In this document: positions 53,045 to 62,640 of the stretch, piece after piece
Numbering within the stretch: position 1 is the first letter of the stretch
Layout of the letters: the number at the start of each line of letters is the position of its first letter
Assembly: GCA_964540415.1 (NCBI GenBank)
Contig: CAZIMM010000001.1
Span: forward strand, 1 to 64,000
Direction: 5' to 3'
Origin: CAZIMM01 sp964540415
GTDB lineage: Bacteria > Bacillota > Clostridia > Oscillospirales > Acutalibacteraceae
Length of the DNA stretch: 64,000 nucleotides
Made by a program: the position numbers and the translations under genes
The notes under the pieces: model-generated
Database searches by the model: none
What the model saw: the letters and a program-made list of their open reading frames with translations, nothing else
What the model was told of the DNA's origin: nothing

Positions 53045-53751
53045 GGTGCTTTTACGATCTGCACCTGCACTCGTGCCTGTCACCGTGCGGCAGCAACGAT
53101 ATGAACCCGTTCGACCTAGTCAACCTCGCAAAGCTGCTGGGCTATGACGTGATTGCTCTCACGGACCATAACTCGGCACAGAACTGTCCGGCGGCAGTCC
53201 GCGCAGGTGAACAGGCAGGGATAAAGGTCTTCCCCGGCATGGAGCTTTGCACCGCCGAGGAGGTTCACGTTGTGTGCCTTTTTCCCGATTGTGCGCCGGC
53301 GCTCGAGTTCACCCGGCTTGTGCTTTCCGGCATGCCCCCCGTGAAAAACCGCGCCGACATTTTCGGTGAACAGCTCATTGTGGGAGAAGACGGTGAAATT
53401 GCCGGCGAGCAGGAGCTGCTGCTCACCGCCGCAAGCGCAGTCACGTTTTACGAAGCGCCCGGGCTTGTGAAAAAGTACGGAGGGGTCTGCTTCCCCGCGC
53501 ATATTGACCGCCCTTCATACAGTGTTTTGTCAAACCTCGGCGACATAACATCAGACATGGGCTTCACCGCAGCGGAGGTTTCACGCTCCGGCAATGCGGA
53601 GGAGCTGATTGCACGGCATGAGGCTCTGCGCTCAATGCTCATTCTCACCTCCTCCGACGCGCACCGTCTTGAGGACATGCCCATGCCTGAAAAATACCTG
53701 AACCTCGGCTCACCTGACGAACTGCTTCAACACATTTCGGCGGGAGTATAA
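53041..53751 (+). CDS. PHP-domain metal-dependent phosphoesterase
   Basis: The 236-residue protein has the PHP metal-site motifs in order: DLHLHS, ALTDHNS, FPGMELCTAEEVHVVCLF, FPAHIDRPS, and SSDAHRL. PHP proteins hydrolyse phosphoesters (for example nucleoside 3',5'-bisphosphates or histidinol-phosphate). Substrate unknown. The start TTG 53041 overlaps the DRTGG stop by four bases, so the pair is translated together and probably acts together. Confidence 0.9.
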   Translation: MRCFYDLHLHSCLSPCGSNDMNPFDLVNLAKLLGYDVIALTDHNSAQNCPAAVRAGEQAGIKVFPGMELCTAEEVHVVCLFPDCAPALEFTRLVLSGMPPVKNRADIFGEQLIVGEDGEIAGEQELLLTAASAVTFYEAPGLVKKYGGVCFPAHIDRPSYSVLSNLGDITSDMGFTAAEVSRSGNAEELIARHEALRSMLILTSSDAHRLEDMPMPEKYLNLGSPDELLQHISAGV

Positions 53752-53797
53752 CACAATTTGTTCACAAAACTTTCAGCGCGAGCGAAACTTTCGTTAA

Positions 53798-53826
53798 TTG
53801 ACACTGAAAGTAAAAAAGTATATAAT
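53798..53826 (+). promoter_or_regulatory. Predicted promoter of the lipoprotein-DUF2079 cluster
   Basis: TTGACA, 17 bases and TATAAT, 44 bases before the start codon. Confidence 0.75.
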
Positions 53827-53870
53827 ATTTGTAATGTCTTCCTAACTGTTTTGAAAGGAATGGTTGAACA

Positions 53871-54830
53871 ATGAAAAAGATTCTTTGCGTCGGTCTCACC
53901 TTCGCGCTGTTGTTTTGCTTTGCGGCGTGCAAGAGGGGGCAGGAGGTAAATACGGGCATAACCGGCCCGACCATGACTGTGAATGTGACGGACGGCAACG
54001 GAAATCCGGTAACGGTTGTTGTTACGGACAAAAACGGAGGGAAAGTTACGGATGTAGATTATTACGGCGAAACCTACATAGTCACGCAGGCCGTGACACA
54101 GGTTGTGCCATACGAAAAAACCACGGCTGACCCGAGCATGCCCATGATTGAAGAGGGCGATTTTATCGACGAGGGCACAACTTCATCCGCGTCCCCCGTT
54201 TCCCCCACAGCTTCCGGGACTGCCGCCTCACAGGCAAAAACCACAACGCTGCGTGATTCCGCAACCCACGCGCCCACAACAAAGAAGGCTGCCGCAACAA
54301 CGGTGAAGGGACAAACAACCGTCAAAGCCACCACCGCTCAGAGCGGCGGCTCAGTCGCTCCGGGAACGGTGAAACCCACCGCGGCAACAACAACCAAGGT
54401 TAATGTGACAACCACCGCCGCACCGACAACCGTGCCGGTTACCGACCCTTCGGTGAAGAAAGAGGACGCTAAAGCGGTTGTTAATCTTGTGGAGGTCAGC
54501 GACGGAGAGATTACAAACTGCGTCATCAACTCCCAGTTTGACAAGCTCGACGAGGCACTTGCGGATTATGTTAAAATTGTTGAAAAGAACTACAGCACAA
54601 TAAACGGCAACGCAGCTTACAAAAAGATTGTCTCCTCCTCCGACCTTGAAGTGTGGAAGGCAAAGGTTCTCGAAGCACAGAGGCTTTATGACGCTTTCTA
54701 CAAAATTTATTCAGATAAAAACGCTTCTTCGGATGAATGGAGCCGCGCATACACAACATATCAGAAGGCTTTCATTGAGCACCGCCAGGCAGGCTTCGCC
54801 ATGACTGACGCTGCAAATGCTTATCTTTGA
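53871..54830 (+). CDS. Thr-rich lipoprotein, unknown function (twin 1)
   Basis: The 319-residue protein has a lipobox (LFCFAACK). The first 80 residues contain MTVNVTDGNGNPVTVVVTD and TQAVTQVVPY, resembling the start of the lipoprotein at 56775. A Thr/Ala/Ser-rich linker (about 90-200) spans the wall, followed by a helical C-terminal domain (about 205-319; LDEALADYVKIVEKNYSTIN, KVLEAQRLYDAFYKIYSD). No family recognised. The linker suggests a role at the outer cell surface. Confidence 0.75.
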   Translation: MKKILCVGLTFALLFCFAACKRGQEVNTGITGPTMTVNVTDGNGNPVTVVVTDKNGGKVTDVDYYGETYIVTQAVTQVVPYEKTTADPSMPMIEEGDFIDEGTTSSASPVSPTASGTAASQAKTTTLRDSATHAPTTKKAAATTVKGQTTVKATTAQSGGSVAPGTVKPTAATTTKVNVTTTAAPTTVPVTDPSVKKEDAKAVVNLVEVSDGEITNCVINSQFDKLDEALADYVKIVEKNYSTINGNAAYKKIVSSSDLEVWKAKVLEAQRLYDAFYKIYSDKNASSDEWSRAYTTYQKAFIEHRQAGFAMTDAANAYL

Positions 54831-54863
54831 TAATTTTCGTGTAAAAGAAGGAAATTTCAGCCT

Positions 54864-56624
54864 ATGGACATCTGCGGTATTGCGCGCAGGGCAACGGCGC
54901 GTCTCATAGCTTCATGGTGCCTCGCGTGCACTGCGGCGGTTATGCTTTGCGGCAACAGCGTCACCTTCGGAGACGCGGGATTCTTTGAACGGGTCAAACT
55001 GTGGTATATTCTCGCGGGGACACTCGCGGCTTTTGCCGTGCTCAGCCTCACTGTCAAGCTGTTGAAAAACAGGTTTTTTGATGCCGCAACACTCCCGGTT
55101 TCCGTGCTCTGCTACACAATCGTTTGTGTTTTTGTGCAGCCGCTGCCCTGGTTCGCCGTCGGCATGCTGTGTGCCGTAACGGCGGCGGGATGCTACTTTT
55201 TCAGCGAAACCAAAAGAGAGGGTCTCCGCCCGGTGAAGCTCGGCGGAAAATCCGCAAAGCTCTGCGCCGCGGTTTTGGGTTTCGGCTTCTTTGCGTTTGT
55301 CGGCGCTTTGACAACAATGCGCTACCTCATGTTCCGCACTCCGTGCTTTGATTTCGGCATCTTTTGCCAGATGTTTTATAACATGAAGGAAACGCTTGCT
55401 CCGCTGACCACCTGCGAGCGTGACGGTCTGCTTTCGCATTTTGCGGTTCATTTTTCACCGATTTATTACGTTCTTCTTCCCCTTTATGCCGTGTGGAGCA
55501 GCCCCGTTGTTCTTCAGCTTGCTCAGGCGGCGGTGATTGCAAGCGGAGTTATTCCGCTGTGGCTCATCTGCAAAAGAAACAAGCTTTCGGATAAGCTTTG
55601 CGTTGCCGTGTGCATTTGCTATGTGTTTTATCCCGCGTTTTCCGGCGGATGCTTTTATGATTTGCACGAGAACAAATTTCTCGCTCCCCTGGTTCTCTGG
55701 CTGATGTATTTCATCGAAAGGGACAGCACTGCCGGAATCTTTTCGCTCGCACTGCTCATCATGCTCGTCAAGGAGGACGCTCCTGTTTATGTCGCGTTCA
55801 TCGCGCTTTACATGGTATTCTCAAGAAAAAAGATTGCCAAGGGCTCGCTGCTGTTTGTGTTTTCGATTGCCTATTTCGGGATTGTTCTGCTGTGCATGGA
55901 GAAGTTCGGCAACGGCGTCATGGTCAACAGGTACGAAAACTTCATCTTCAACCCGGAGCAGGGTCTGATCGGCGTGATTTACACCGTCATCCAAAGCCCC
56001 GCCTATGTCATCAGCGAATGCTTCAGCGCCGAGAAGTTTGAGTTCGCGCTTTTGATGTTCCTCCCTCTTGCCTGCCTGCCGCTGTTCACCAAAAAGCTTT
56101 CGCGGCTGATTCTGGCAGGTCCGTTCATCCTCATCAACCTCATGCCGGACTATATTTATCAGCACTCGATTTATTATCAGTACACCTACGGTGCAGGCGC
56201 GCTGCTCGTTTTTCTGCTTATAATCAATCTTTCGGATTTGCGTGCAGAATCAAAGCGCTTCACCATGTCCTTCGCCGCTGCTGCGAGTGTGATTCTCTGC
56301 ATTGCAACGGTGATATCCCCGAAGCTCGGCATTGTTGACACTTACTTTGATTCAAAGGCGCAGATTGAGGAAATCAAGCAGGTGCTCAGCGTTATCCCGG
56401 AGGATGCACAGGTCACGGCGTCAACCTTCTTTGTGCCCTATCTCTCGAAAAGAGACGTGATTTATCAGAATCCGTCCGAGAATAACACAGAGTATGTCGC
56501 GCTCGACTTCCGCAATATCACCGGCGAGCAGAACCCGGTTGACTATTTGTCCATTTATCTATTGAAGGGTTATACGATTCTCTCGCAAAACGAATACGCC
56601 GCGGTTTTGTATATGCCGGCTTGA
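54864..56624 (+). CDS. DUF2079 polytopic membrane protein
   Basis: The 586-residue protein has 10-13 predicted helices and the DUF2079 signature: RTPCFDFGIFCQMFYNMKET, then SHFAVHFSPIYYVLLPLYAV, then GCFYDLHENKFLAPLVLWLM and LVKEDAPVYVAF. The family is glycosyltransferase-like (GT-C type) in layout, with a conserved Asp in the first loop, but activity is unproven. It lies between the two related lipoproteins in one cluster and may act on cell-surface glycans or lipids. ATG follows AAGGAAATTTCAGCCT. Confidence 0.88.
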   Translation: MDICGIARRATARLIASWCLACTAAVMLCGNSVTFGDAGFFERVKLWYILAGTLAAFAVLSLTVKLLKNRFFDAATLPVSVLCYTIVCVFVQPLPWFAVGMLCAVTAAGCYFFSETKREGLRPVKLGGKSAKLCAAVLGFGFFAFVGALTTMRYLMFRTPCFDFGIFCQMFYNMKETLAPLTTCERDGLLSHFAVHFSPIYYVLLPLYAVWSSPVVLQLAQAAVIASGVIPLWLICKRNKLSDKLCVAVCICYVFYPAFSGGCFYDLHENKFLAPLVLWLMYFIERDSTAGIFSLALLIMLVKEDAPVYVAFIALYMVFSRKKIAKGSLLFVFSIAYFGIVLLCMEKFGNGVMVNRYENFIFNPEQGLIGVIYTVIQSPAYVISECFSAEKFEFALLMFLPLACLPLFTKKLSRLILAGPFILINLMPDYIYQHSIYYQYTYGAGALLVFLLIINLSDLRAESKRFTMSFAAAASVILCIATVISPKLGIVDTYFDSKAQIEEIKQVLSVIPEDAQVTASTFFVPYLSKRDVIYQNPSENNTEYVALDFRNITGEQNPVDYLSIYLLKGYTILSQNEYAAVLYMPA

Positions 56625-56774
56625 TTTTAATTCTCCGGAAAATGTTCCGTTGCAATCCAGTATTACCCTGTACCGTGCGTCGGTCATATTTCTTATTATG
56701 ACTTGCAATACAGCAAATTTTATAGTATCATAAACTGCGTTGAGGGCTCGCCCTCGGAAAGGAAGGTACATAGT

Positions 56775-57929
56775 ATGAAGAAAAACACGGGAATCATTCT
56801 TGCAATTGTTGCTCTCATGCTCACCGTGGTCGGATTCACAGCCTGCCAAAGAGATAATAAACCGGCTGACAAGGTCGTCACAGTGACGGACGAGGCCGGC
56901 AACGTTTATGAAGAAGTGACAGAGATTCACAGCGAGCTTGTCACAGAGCTGCACAGTGAGGTTGTCACAGAGGTTGTTACGGAAATTGTCAGCAACGCGG
57001 ACAGCCCGACAACTTCGGTTGTCAACAAGGTTGTCACAAGCCTTAAAACAGAAGTAGTCAGCGAGGTTGTCTCCGAAGTCGTTACGCAAACTGTTCCCTA
57101 TGTTCCGACATCGTCATCCGGCAACAAAGTGACCACAACAAGAAGCAGCCACTCAAAGGCAACAACAACCGCTTCTCCGCTCACTTCCACAAACGCATCA
57201 GGCGGCAACGCGGTCACATCAACATCCCCGTCGGGTTCGGGCGGCTCAGGCGGCTCGGGCGGCGGCGGAGCTTCGGGATATATCGAGAACGTCACTTATG
57301 TTGACGGTTCAAAAATCAATGTTGAGCTTGATGCAAACGGCAATCCGAAGAATTCCTATCTCAAACAGGCTCTCGGAACAATTGCAAACGGCGATTCGAT
57401 TTATCTGAACGCAACCTACGTTTCCGGCTCCATTGCGGGAATTGTTGAAACAGGCAACACAATCAAAATGTGGATGAAGGGCGACAAATACGCTCTTGAA
57501 ACCAACGTCGGCGCGCTGAAAATGCGCATCATCCAGAACGAAAAGGGAATGTATATCACCCTGAGCAGCGGCTACTATTATCAGCTTGACACGGGCAGCG
57601 GCTCATCGGGTGTCGGCAATGTCGGCGACCTTGCGGATATGTTTGACGATGCCGAAAAGACCTATATCGACACAACCAAAGTCAAGGTTAACGGTACCAA
57701 CTACATCTGCGAAAAGTATTCGATTGACGGCGCGACGGTCAAGTATTTCTTTGATTCCTCAAACGGCCAGCTCAAGAGAATCGAAACAACATCCGATGCG
57801 GGCGAGAATACGATAATCAAGATCAACTCCTATTCCGCCACGGTGAACGACAGCGAGTTTGTTGTTCCGAGCAAATACACTCAGCTCACCGACGATCAGC
57901 TTGAGAAAATCTTCGGATCTCTGATGTAA
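56775..57929 (+). CDS. Lipoprotein with Val/Thr/Ser-rich region and LolA-like C-terminal domain (twin 2)
   Basis: The 384-residue protein has a lipobox (TVVGFTACQ), a start VTVTDEAGN resembling twin 1, and a repetitive TEVVTEIV/SEVVSEVV stretch (about 55-115). A Ser/Thr/Gly linker (about 115-175) leads to a C-terminal beta-rich domain (about 175-384; KMWMKGDKYALETNVGALKM, YYYQLDTGSG, KINSYSATVNDSEFVVPSKY). That domain resembles LolA/LppX-type lipoprotein carriers, so lipid or peptide binding is possible. The tail of this gene is 6 bases from the SDR gene. ATG 56775 follows GGAAAGGAAGG. Confidence 0.75.
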   Translation: MKKNTGIILAIVALMLTVVGFTACQRDNKPADKVVTVTDEAGNVYEEVTEIHSELVTELHSEVVTEVVTEIVSNADSPTTSVVNKVVTSLKTEVVSEVVSEVVTQTVPYVPTSSSGNKVTTTRSSHSKATTTASPLTSTNASGGNAVTSTSPSGSGGSGGSGGGGASGYIENVTYVDGSKINVELDANGNPKNSYLKQALGTIANGDSIYLNATYVSGSIAGIVETGNTIKMWMKGDKYALETNVGALKMRIIQNEKGMYITLSSGYYYQLDTGSGSSGVGNVGDLADMFDDAEKTYIDTTKVKVNGTNYICEKYSIDGATVKYFFDSSNGQLKRIETTSDAGENTIIKINSYSATVNDSEFVVPSKYTQLTDDQLEKIFGSLM

Positions 57930-57935
57930 GATTAT

Positions 57936-58670
57936 ATGAATAACTGTGTTCTTGTCACCGGCGCTTCCGGAGCTATCGGAGGCGCCGTCGCAAGGGCCTT
58001 TGCCAAACAGGGAAGGCCGCTTGTTCTGGTTTACAACACAAATGCCGACTCGGCACGGGCAACGGAAAGGGAAATCAACCTCTCCGGCGGCCGTGCCGTT
58101 TCCTTTTGCGCCGACGTTTCGGACCCCGGGCAGTGCGAGGCCGCTGTCCGCTTTGCCCGGCAAAGCTTCGGCGGAATTGATGTGCTTGTCAATTGCGCGG
58201 GCGTTGCCCTGCAAAAGCTGTTTCAGCAGTGCACCGACGAGGATTTCAGCAAGCTTTTCTCCGTCAACGTGGGCGGGGTATTCAATTTTTCCCGTGCCGT
58301 GCTGCCGGAAATGCTTTCGCGCCACTGCGGGTGCATAATCAACATTTCTTCTGTCTGGGGAGTTGTCGGCGCCTCATGCGAGGTGCTGTATTCCGCCACG
58401 AAATCCGCGATAATCGGCATGACGCGCGCATTGGCAAAAGAGGTCGGCATCTCCGGGATACGCGTCAACTGCGTCGCCCCGGGCGTTATCGAATCAAAAA
58501 TGAATTCAAACCTCGACGAGTCAGCAATGCAGGCGCTCTCGGAGGAAACTCCGCTCGGCCGCATCGGGTCACCTCGGGATGTTGCGAGAGCCTGCGTTTT
58601 TCTGGCGGGAGAGGATGCTTCCTTCATCACCGGGCAAACTCTCGGTGTTGACGGCGGCTTCGGCCTGTGA
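57936..58670 (+). CDS. Short-chain dehydrogenase/reductase (FabG-like)
   Basis: The 244-residue SDR has TGASGAIGGAVARAF (nucleotide loop), NCAG, catalytic Ser in NISSVWG, YSATK (Tyr/Lys) and the C-terminal SFITGQTLGVDGGFGL. This is the pattern of 3-oxoacyl-ACP reductases, and many FabG paralogues reduce other ketones. No fatty-acid genes are nearby, so it may be a paralogue with another role. It follows the lipoprotein gene by 6 bases. Confidence 0.9.
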   Translation: MNNCVLVTGASGAIGGAVARAFAKQGRPLVLVYNTNADSARATEREINLSGGRAVSFCADVSDPGQCEAAVRFARQSFGGIDVLVNCAGVALQKLFQQCTDEDFSKLFSVNVGGVFNFSRAVLPEMLSRHCGCIINISSVWGVVGASCEVLYSATKSAIIGMTRALAKEVGISGIRVNCVAPGVIESKMNSNLDESAMQALSEETPLGRIGSPRDVARACVFLAGEDASFITGQTLGVDGGFGL

Positions 58671-58708
58671 GCTTTGCACAATTTTTATAAGTATCAAGCA
58701 CAAAGCGG

Positions 58709-58737
58709 TTGATTTTTGTTGAAAGTTATGATATAAT
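58709..58737 (+). promoter_or_regulatory. Predicted promoter of the zinc-ribbon membrane protein gene
   Basis: TTGATT, 17 bases and TATAAT, 41 bases before the start codon. Confidence 0.65.
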
Positions 58738-58778
58738 TACTTGTAATTATTATTTGGCGGGAAAGGGTTGACTTGTTT

Positions 58779-59627
58779 ATGGCAAATTGCCCCAAGTGTA
58801 ATGCTCACCTTAAGATAACGGATTGGAGACCTGAATGCCCGAAATGCGGCGTGAATATGGTCTATTACGGCATGGAGGAGAGACTGCTTGCGGACGCTGA
58901 AAAGGCTGAGGCCGAACATGCCAGATTTCAAAAGAAGCTTGACCGTCTCAAGGCTTCCCTTGTCGGCTCACCGTTCACAATCGCAAGAATCGTCTGCAAC
59001 GTCCTGCCGATTGGCGCGCTGTTCCTGCCGCTTGCAAAAATTGCGCTGAGCAGCATCCCCTATGTTGAGGACAAAACCATAACCGTCAACGCAATCAAGC
59101 TCTATGAGGGCGTTTCAGGCCTGAGATTTGACGATTTGTTCAAAATGTTTGACTCCGCTCTTCTCGGAAGCGCGTTCCTGAAATATCTTCTTTCCATTGT
59201 TACGATTCTGCTGCCCGTTGTTCTGCTGCTTGTCCAGCTTGTGCGCATGATCTGCTCAAGCTCAAAGAGAGGCTGCATCATCAACACCGTCCTCGGCTGT
59301 GTCGGAGCATTGAGCGCGGGTGCGTCGATTTTTCTGTTCAACTCTTTTGCGGGCACAATCAACACGGTTTTCCCGACGGTTGTTTCCGCCTCGGTCGGTG
59401 TTGGTGCTTACGTGTTCCTCGGGCTGTACTGTCTGATTATCGCAATCAACATTCTTCTCATCGGCAAAGGCATTCCCGTCAAATACAAAAAGATTGAAAC
59501 CTATGCGGACAAAATGGCTGCCGGCATGAAGCAGGCACAGGAGGCAAAGGAAAAAGCAAAAGCCGAAGCAGAGTCCGGCAAAGAGGATGCTCCCGAACAT
59601 GAGGAAGCTCCCGCTGCGGCAAATTAA
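58779..59627 (+). CDS. Membrane protein with N-terminal zinc ribbon
   Basis: The 282-residue protein begins with CPKC-x13-CPKC (residues about 4-25), a predicted zinc ribbon. A coiled-coil stretch follows (AEKAEAEHARFQKKLDRLKA), then four to five membrane helices (about 67-225) and an Ala/Glu/Lys-rich tail. Family and function are unrecognised. TTG 58773, 5 bases after GAAAGGG, is as good a start as ATG 58779. It is a single gene with its own promoter and terminator. Confidence 0.75.
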   Translation: MANCPKCNAHLKITDWRPECPKCGVNMVYYGMEERLLADAEKAEAEHARFQKKLDRLKASLVGSPFTIARIVCNVLPIGALFLPLAKIALSSIPYVEDKTITVNAIKLYEGVSGLRFDDLFKMFDSALLGSAFLKYLLSIVTILLPVVLLLVQLVRMICSSSKRGCIINTVLGCVGALSAGASIFLFNSFAGTINTVFPTVVSASVGVGAYVFLGLYCLIIAINILLIGKGIPVKYKKIETYADKMAAGMKQAQEAKEKAKAEAESGKEDAPEHEEAPAAAN

Positions 59628-59657
59628 CCCTCCGCGAATGTAACAAATTATATCTGA

Positions 59658-59686
59658 AACGGCACGGCTTGTCCGCGCCGTTTTTT
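59658..59686 (+). terminator. Intrinsic terminator
   Basis: AACGGCACGG, a short loop, CCGCGCCGTT and six T. Confidence 0.8.
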
Positions 59687-59879
59687 ATGTTCTCTGCCGT
59701 TTTGAGGAACGTGGTCGTGCAAATAACAGCAGGTGGATTTGAAAACGTCTGAGCATTTGCCGCAAAATGTGCAATTGAATGCCGTGCGCATATGAGCGCG
59801 CTCAGCGTCCGGAAGACCGTTGCATAGCAGCAAAAAAGAGCTGCCGCATTTAAAGCGACAGCCCCGCAAAGCAAGCCTT

Positions 59880-61052
59880 TCAGCCCTTTTTTTTACGTTT
59901 GATATATTTCACCGCGGCTGTTGCCGCAAGGGAGGCTGCGGCGCAAGCCGCTGTGAGCGAGAGAATGTGTGCACCCGTCTCGATAATATAATGCTGCTTG
60001 TCGTTGAACACTCTGTCATAGAAATTCAGCGACAGGCATTTTTCGCCGACAAGCTCTCTGTAGGAATACATTCTTGTGTCGAGCTTCCGCGGCTCGTTTG
60101 CGCGCACAGTAATCAGCCTTACCCCCTGCCTCATACCGTCGCCGTAAATGTCGAAGCCGACAGCGCGGCACTGCCCGAGAAGTATGCCGTCCACCTCGCC
60201 GCAGAAATCGTTGATATGGTCATGCCCGAAGAAAGCGCCCACAACGCCGCCTGTCCGCTTCCAGCTTTCAAACTGACCGCTGTCAACGTGCGGTGAGCAG
60301 GGACCCTCGCTCATGTCGCCGGAGGTGTGGTTTCTGTCCGCGATGACATAATATTTGTCCGAAAACCTGCTGTTACCGCGGCTTGCAAACGGGTTGAGCT
60401 TTGAGGACTCCCTGAGAAGCCTGTATTCCTCAATCACGGGAATGTGCTGAATGACAATGCCCGGCAGCGGCTCGCCCGAGTTCTCCTCGCGAAGCTGAGC
60501 CGAGAGCTTTTCAAACCATTCAATCTGATCCGGCATGATGTAGGCGTATTCTCCCTTTCTGTCGGGTACGCCGCAGCCGGAATCAATCATCCAGATGCCG
60601 AACACTTTATTGCCGTTGCTGTAAACCGGAATGAAAAAATTGCCGACGCCCGTCTCCGGCTCGCCGTTTTCAAATATACAGCCGGGATATGAGCGCAGTA
60701 TTTCCAGCATCTGCTGCTTTGTGTAAATCTTTTCGTCGTCGTGATTGCCGAACACTGTGGAAAACGGTATTCCGCGGCTTATCATCGGATTCGCCAGACG
60801 GTCAAACTGACATTTGAATTCATCATACGTCGCCTTGTCGCGTGATCTGCCGCGGGTGATGTTGTCGGAAACAAGGTCGCCCATGTAAATTGCAAGGTCG
60901 GGCTTCAGCCTGTCGAGCGACGCTTCAATGAGCCTCATTGCGTCCTCGGTTTTTTCAGTATAGGTGTATTTCTGATGAGGGTCTCCGAGGAGCAGAATTT
61001 TGAATTCGCCGTTCCGGTCAAAATTGAGCGGATATTTTTCAATTGTGTTCAT
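59880..61052 (-). CDS. Metallophosphoesterase with C-terminal membrane anchor
   Basis: The 390-residue calcineurin-like protein has GDPHQ (Asp, His), YMGDLVSDN, GNHDD (intact, unlike the homologue at 2677), VIQHIPV and FGHDHIND. The layout resembles Ser/Thr-type or PIG-like purple phosphatases of Firmicutes. A membrane helix (about 362-382) and a Lys/Arg tail (YIKRKKKG) end it. There is no signal peptide, so the domain topology is uncertain. ATG lies 12 bases from the amino-acid ABC operon on the same strand, so it may be its last gene. Confidence 0.85.
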   Translation of the reverse strand: MNTIEKYPLNFDRNGEFKILLLGDPHQKYTYTEKTEDAMRLIEASLDRLKPDLAIYMGDLVSDNITRGRSRDKATYDEFKCQFDRLANPMISRGIPFSTVFGNHDDEKIYTKQQMLEILRSYPGCIFENGEPETGVGNFFIPVYSNGNKVFGIWMIDSGCGVPDRKGEYAYIMPDQIEWFEKLSAQLREENSGEPLPGIVIQHIPVIEEYRLLRESSKLNPFASRGNSRFSDKYYVIADRNHTSGDMSEGPCSPHVDSGQFESWKRTGGVVGAFFGHDHINDFCGEVDGILLGQCRAVGFDIYGDGMRQGVRLITVRANEPRKLDTRMYSYRELVGEKCLSLNFYDRVFNDKQHYIIETGAHILSLTAACAAASLAATAAVKYIKRKKKG

Positions 61053-61063
61053 CGTTTCACCCC

Positions 61064-61786
61064 TTATAATACCTTTGAAAGGAAGTCCCTGAGTCTGGGA
61101 TTTTTCGGAGCAGCAAAGAATTCAGCCGGAGAAGCCTCCTCAAGGATACGTCCTTCATCCATGAACAAAACCTTTGTTGCAACCTCGCGTGCAAAGCCCA
61201 TCTCGTGTGTGACAACAACCATCGTCATACCCGATTCCGCAAGCTCACGCATGACGTTGAGCACCTCACCGACCATCTCCGGGTCGAGCGCGGATGTCGG
61301 TTCGTCAAAGAGCATAACCTCCGGGTTCATTGCCAGGGCCCTGACAATGGCTATACGCTGCTTCTGACCGCCCGATAGACGGCTCGGGAATTCATTTGCC
61401 TTGTCCTGCAGGCCGATTCTTTCAAGCAGCTTGTAGGCGTTCTCCTCCGCCTCCTCGGCGCTTTGCTTTTTGAGCGTGACCGGGGCAAGGGTGATGTTCT
61501 GAAGCACGGTTTTGTGCGCAAAGAGATTGAACTGCTGGAACACCATGCCGATGCGGCAGCGGATTGCGTTGATGTCAACGCCGTTGCCGTTAATCAGCTC
61601 TCCGTCAAAAGTAATTTCTCCGGAGGTCGGAATCTCCAGCATATTCAGGCAACGCAGAAAAGTGGATTTTCCCGAGCCGGACGGCCCGACAATTACGATT
61701 TTCTCGCCTTTTTCAACATTGTAGTCAATGTCCTTGAGCACATGGTTGCTGCCGAACGATTTGTTCAGCCCTTTAACGTTTATCAC
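61064..61786 (-). CDS. Polar amino acid ABC transporter, ATPase
   Basis: The 240-residue GlnQ/HisP-type ATPase has Walker [27 protein letters not shown], signature LSGGQKQR, Walker [15 protein letters not shown] and [15 protein letters not shown] 61786 was chosen: GGAGG lies 10 bases upstream, and the longer frame runs into the permease gene. It powers uptake with the permease and binding protein encoded upstream. Start overlaps the permease end by 14 bases. Confidence 0.94.
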   Translation of the reverse strand: MINVKGLNKSFGSNHVLKDIDYNVEKGEKIVIVGPSGSGKSTFLRCLNMLEIPTSGEITFDGELINGNGVDINAIRCRIGMVFQQFNLFAHKTVLQNITLAPVTLKKQSAEEAEENAYKLLERIGLQDKANEFPSRLSGGQKQRIAIVRALAMNPEVMLFDEPTSALDPEMVGEVLNVMRELAESGMTMVVVTHEMGFAREVATKVLFMDEGRILEEASPAEFFAAPKNPRLRDFLSKVL

Positions 61787-62489
61787 CTCTGCGCAGCCTC
61801 CTTTCAAAGCGTCTCAAAATGAACTCCGCAAAAATAACCAGCAAAAGATACACAAGCGCGAGCACACAATACGGAACAAAAGCGTTGTAATAATCCGCAA
61901 CGAGGGCGCGCGCCGCACGGGTGAGGTCAAACACGGTGATGAAGCCGGCAACCGAGGTTTCCTTGATGAGAACGATGAACTCATTGCCGAGAGCCGGCAG
62001 GATGTTTTTGATTGCCTGCGGAAGCACGATTTTGAGCATTGTTGTTGAATAGCTCAGCCCCAGTGAGCGCCCCGCCTCCATCTGGCCGGAATCAACCGCG
62101 AGGATTCCGCTGCGGATAATCTCCGCAACATAGGCGCTTGAGTTGATGCCGAAAACAATAATTGCAATCAGCAGCGCCTTTTGGGGCACTCCTCGCAGAG
62201 AGCCCGCAAAAATGCCGAAATAGCAAAGAAGAAGCTGCACCATAACCGGTGTGCCTCTGATAACCGTAATATACAGCGTTGCAATTTTGTCGAGAAATTT
62301 TCCGAATATGCTTTTGTGCGGAGTGACCTTGACTACGGCAAGAAGCGTGCCGAGCACAATTCCGATCACAAGAGCGAAAAACGCCATGAGCAGGGTGTAC
62401 TTCAGACCCTCGAGCATCATGGCATAGCCTCTGTTCTCAACGAAAATCATCCATGCTGTTTTGAAGAAATTAACAATACCGTCAAACAT
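61773..62489 (-). CDS. Polar amino acid ABC transporter, permease
   Basis: The 238-residue HisM/GlnP-type permease has about five helices and the EAA-loop consensus: [75 protein letters not shown]. It forms a homodimeric channel. A terminator hairpin separates it from the binding-protein gene. Confidence 0.94.
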   Translation of the reverse strand: MFDGIVNFFKTAWMIFVENRGYAMMLEGLKYTLLMAFFALVIGIVLGTLLAVVKVTPHKSIFGKFLDKIATLYITVIRGTPVMVQLLLCYFGIFAGSLRGVPQKALLIAIIVFGINSSAYVAEIIRSGILAVDSGQMEAGRSLGLSYSTTMLKIVLPQAIKNILPALGNEFIVLIKETSVAGFITVFDLTRAARALVADYYNAFVPYCVLALVYLLLVIFAEFILRRFERRLRRGDKR

Positions 62490-62589
62490 TTTTTATCAGT
62501 CAACTGCCTTTGTCTTTATCATGCACGGCAAAGCGAAAACTATGCCGCATCTGCTTTTTGCCCGACTCCCTGCCTTGTTTAAGAAAAAA

Positions 62590-62623
62590 ACAGGGGCTGT
62601 CCCAACACTCGGGATAGCCCCGT
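62590..62623 (-). terminator. Hairpin between binding-protein and permease genes
   Basis: On the minus strand GGGGCTATCCC and GGGACAGCCCC flank a short loop, followed by T's. It should lower expression of the membrane parts relative to the binding protein. Confidence 0.8.
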
Positions 62624-62640
62624 GGCAAAAGGTCTTTTCT

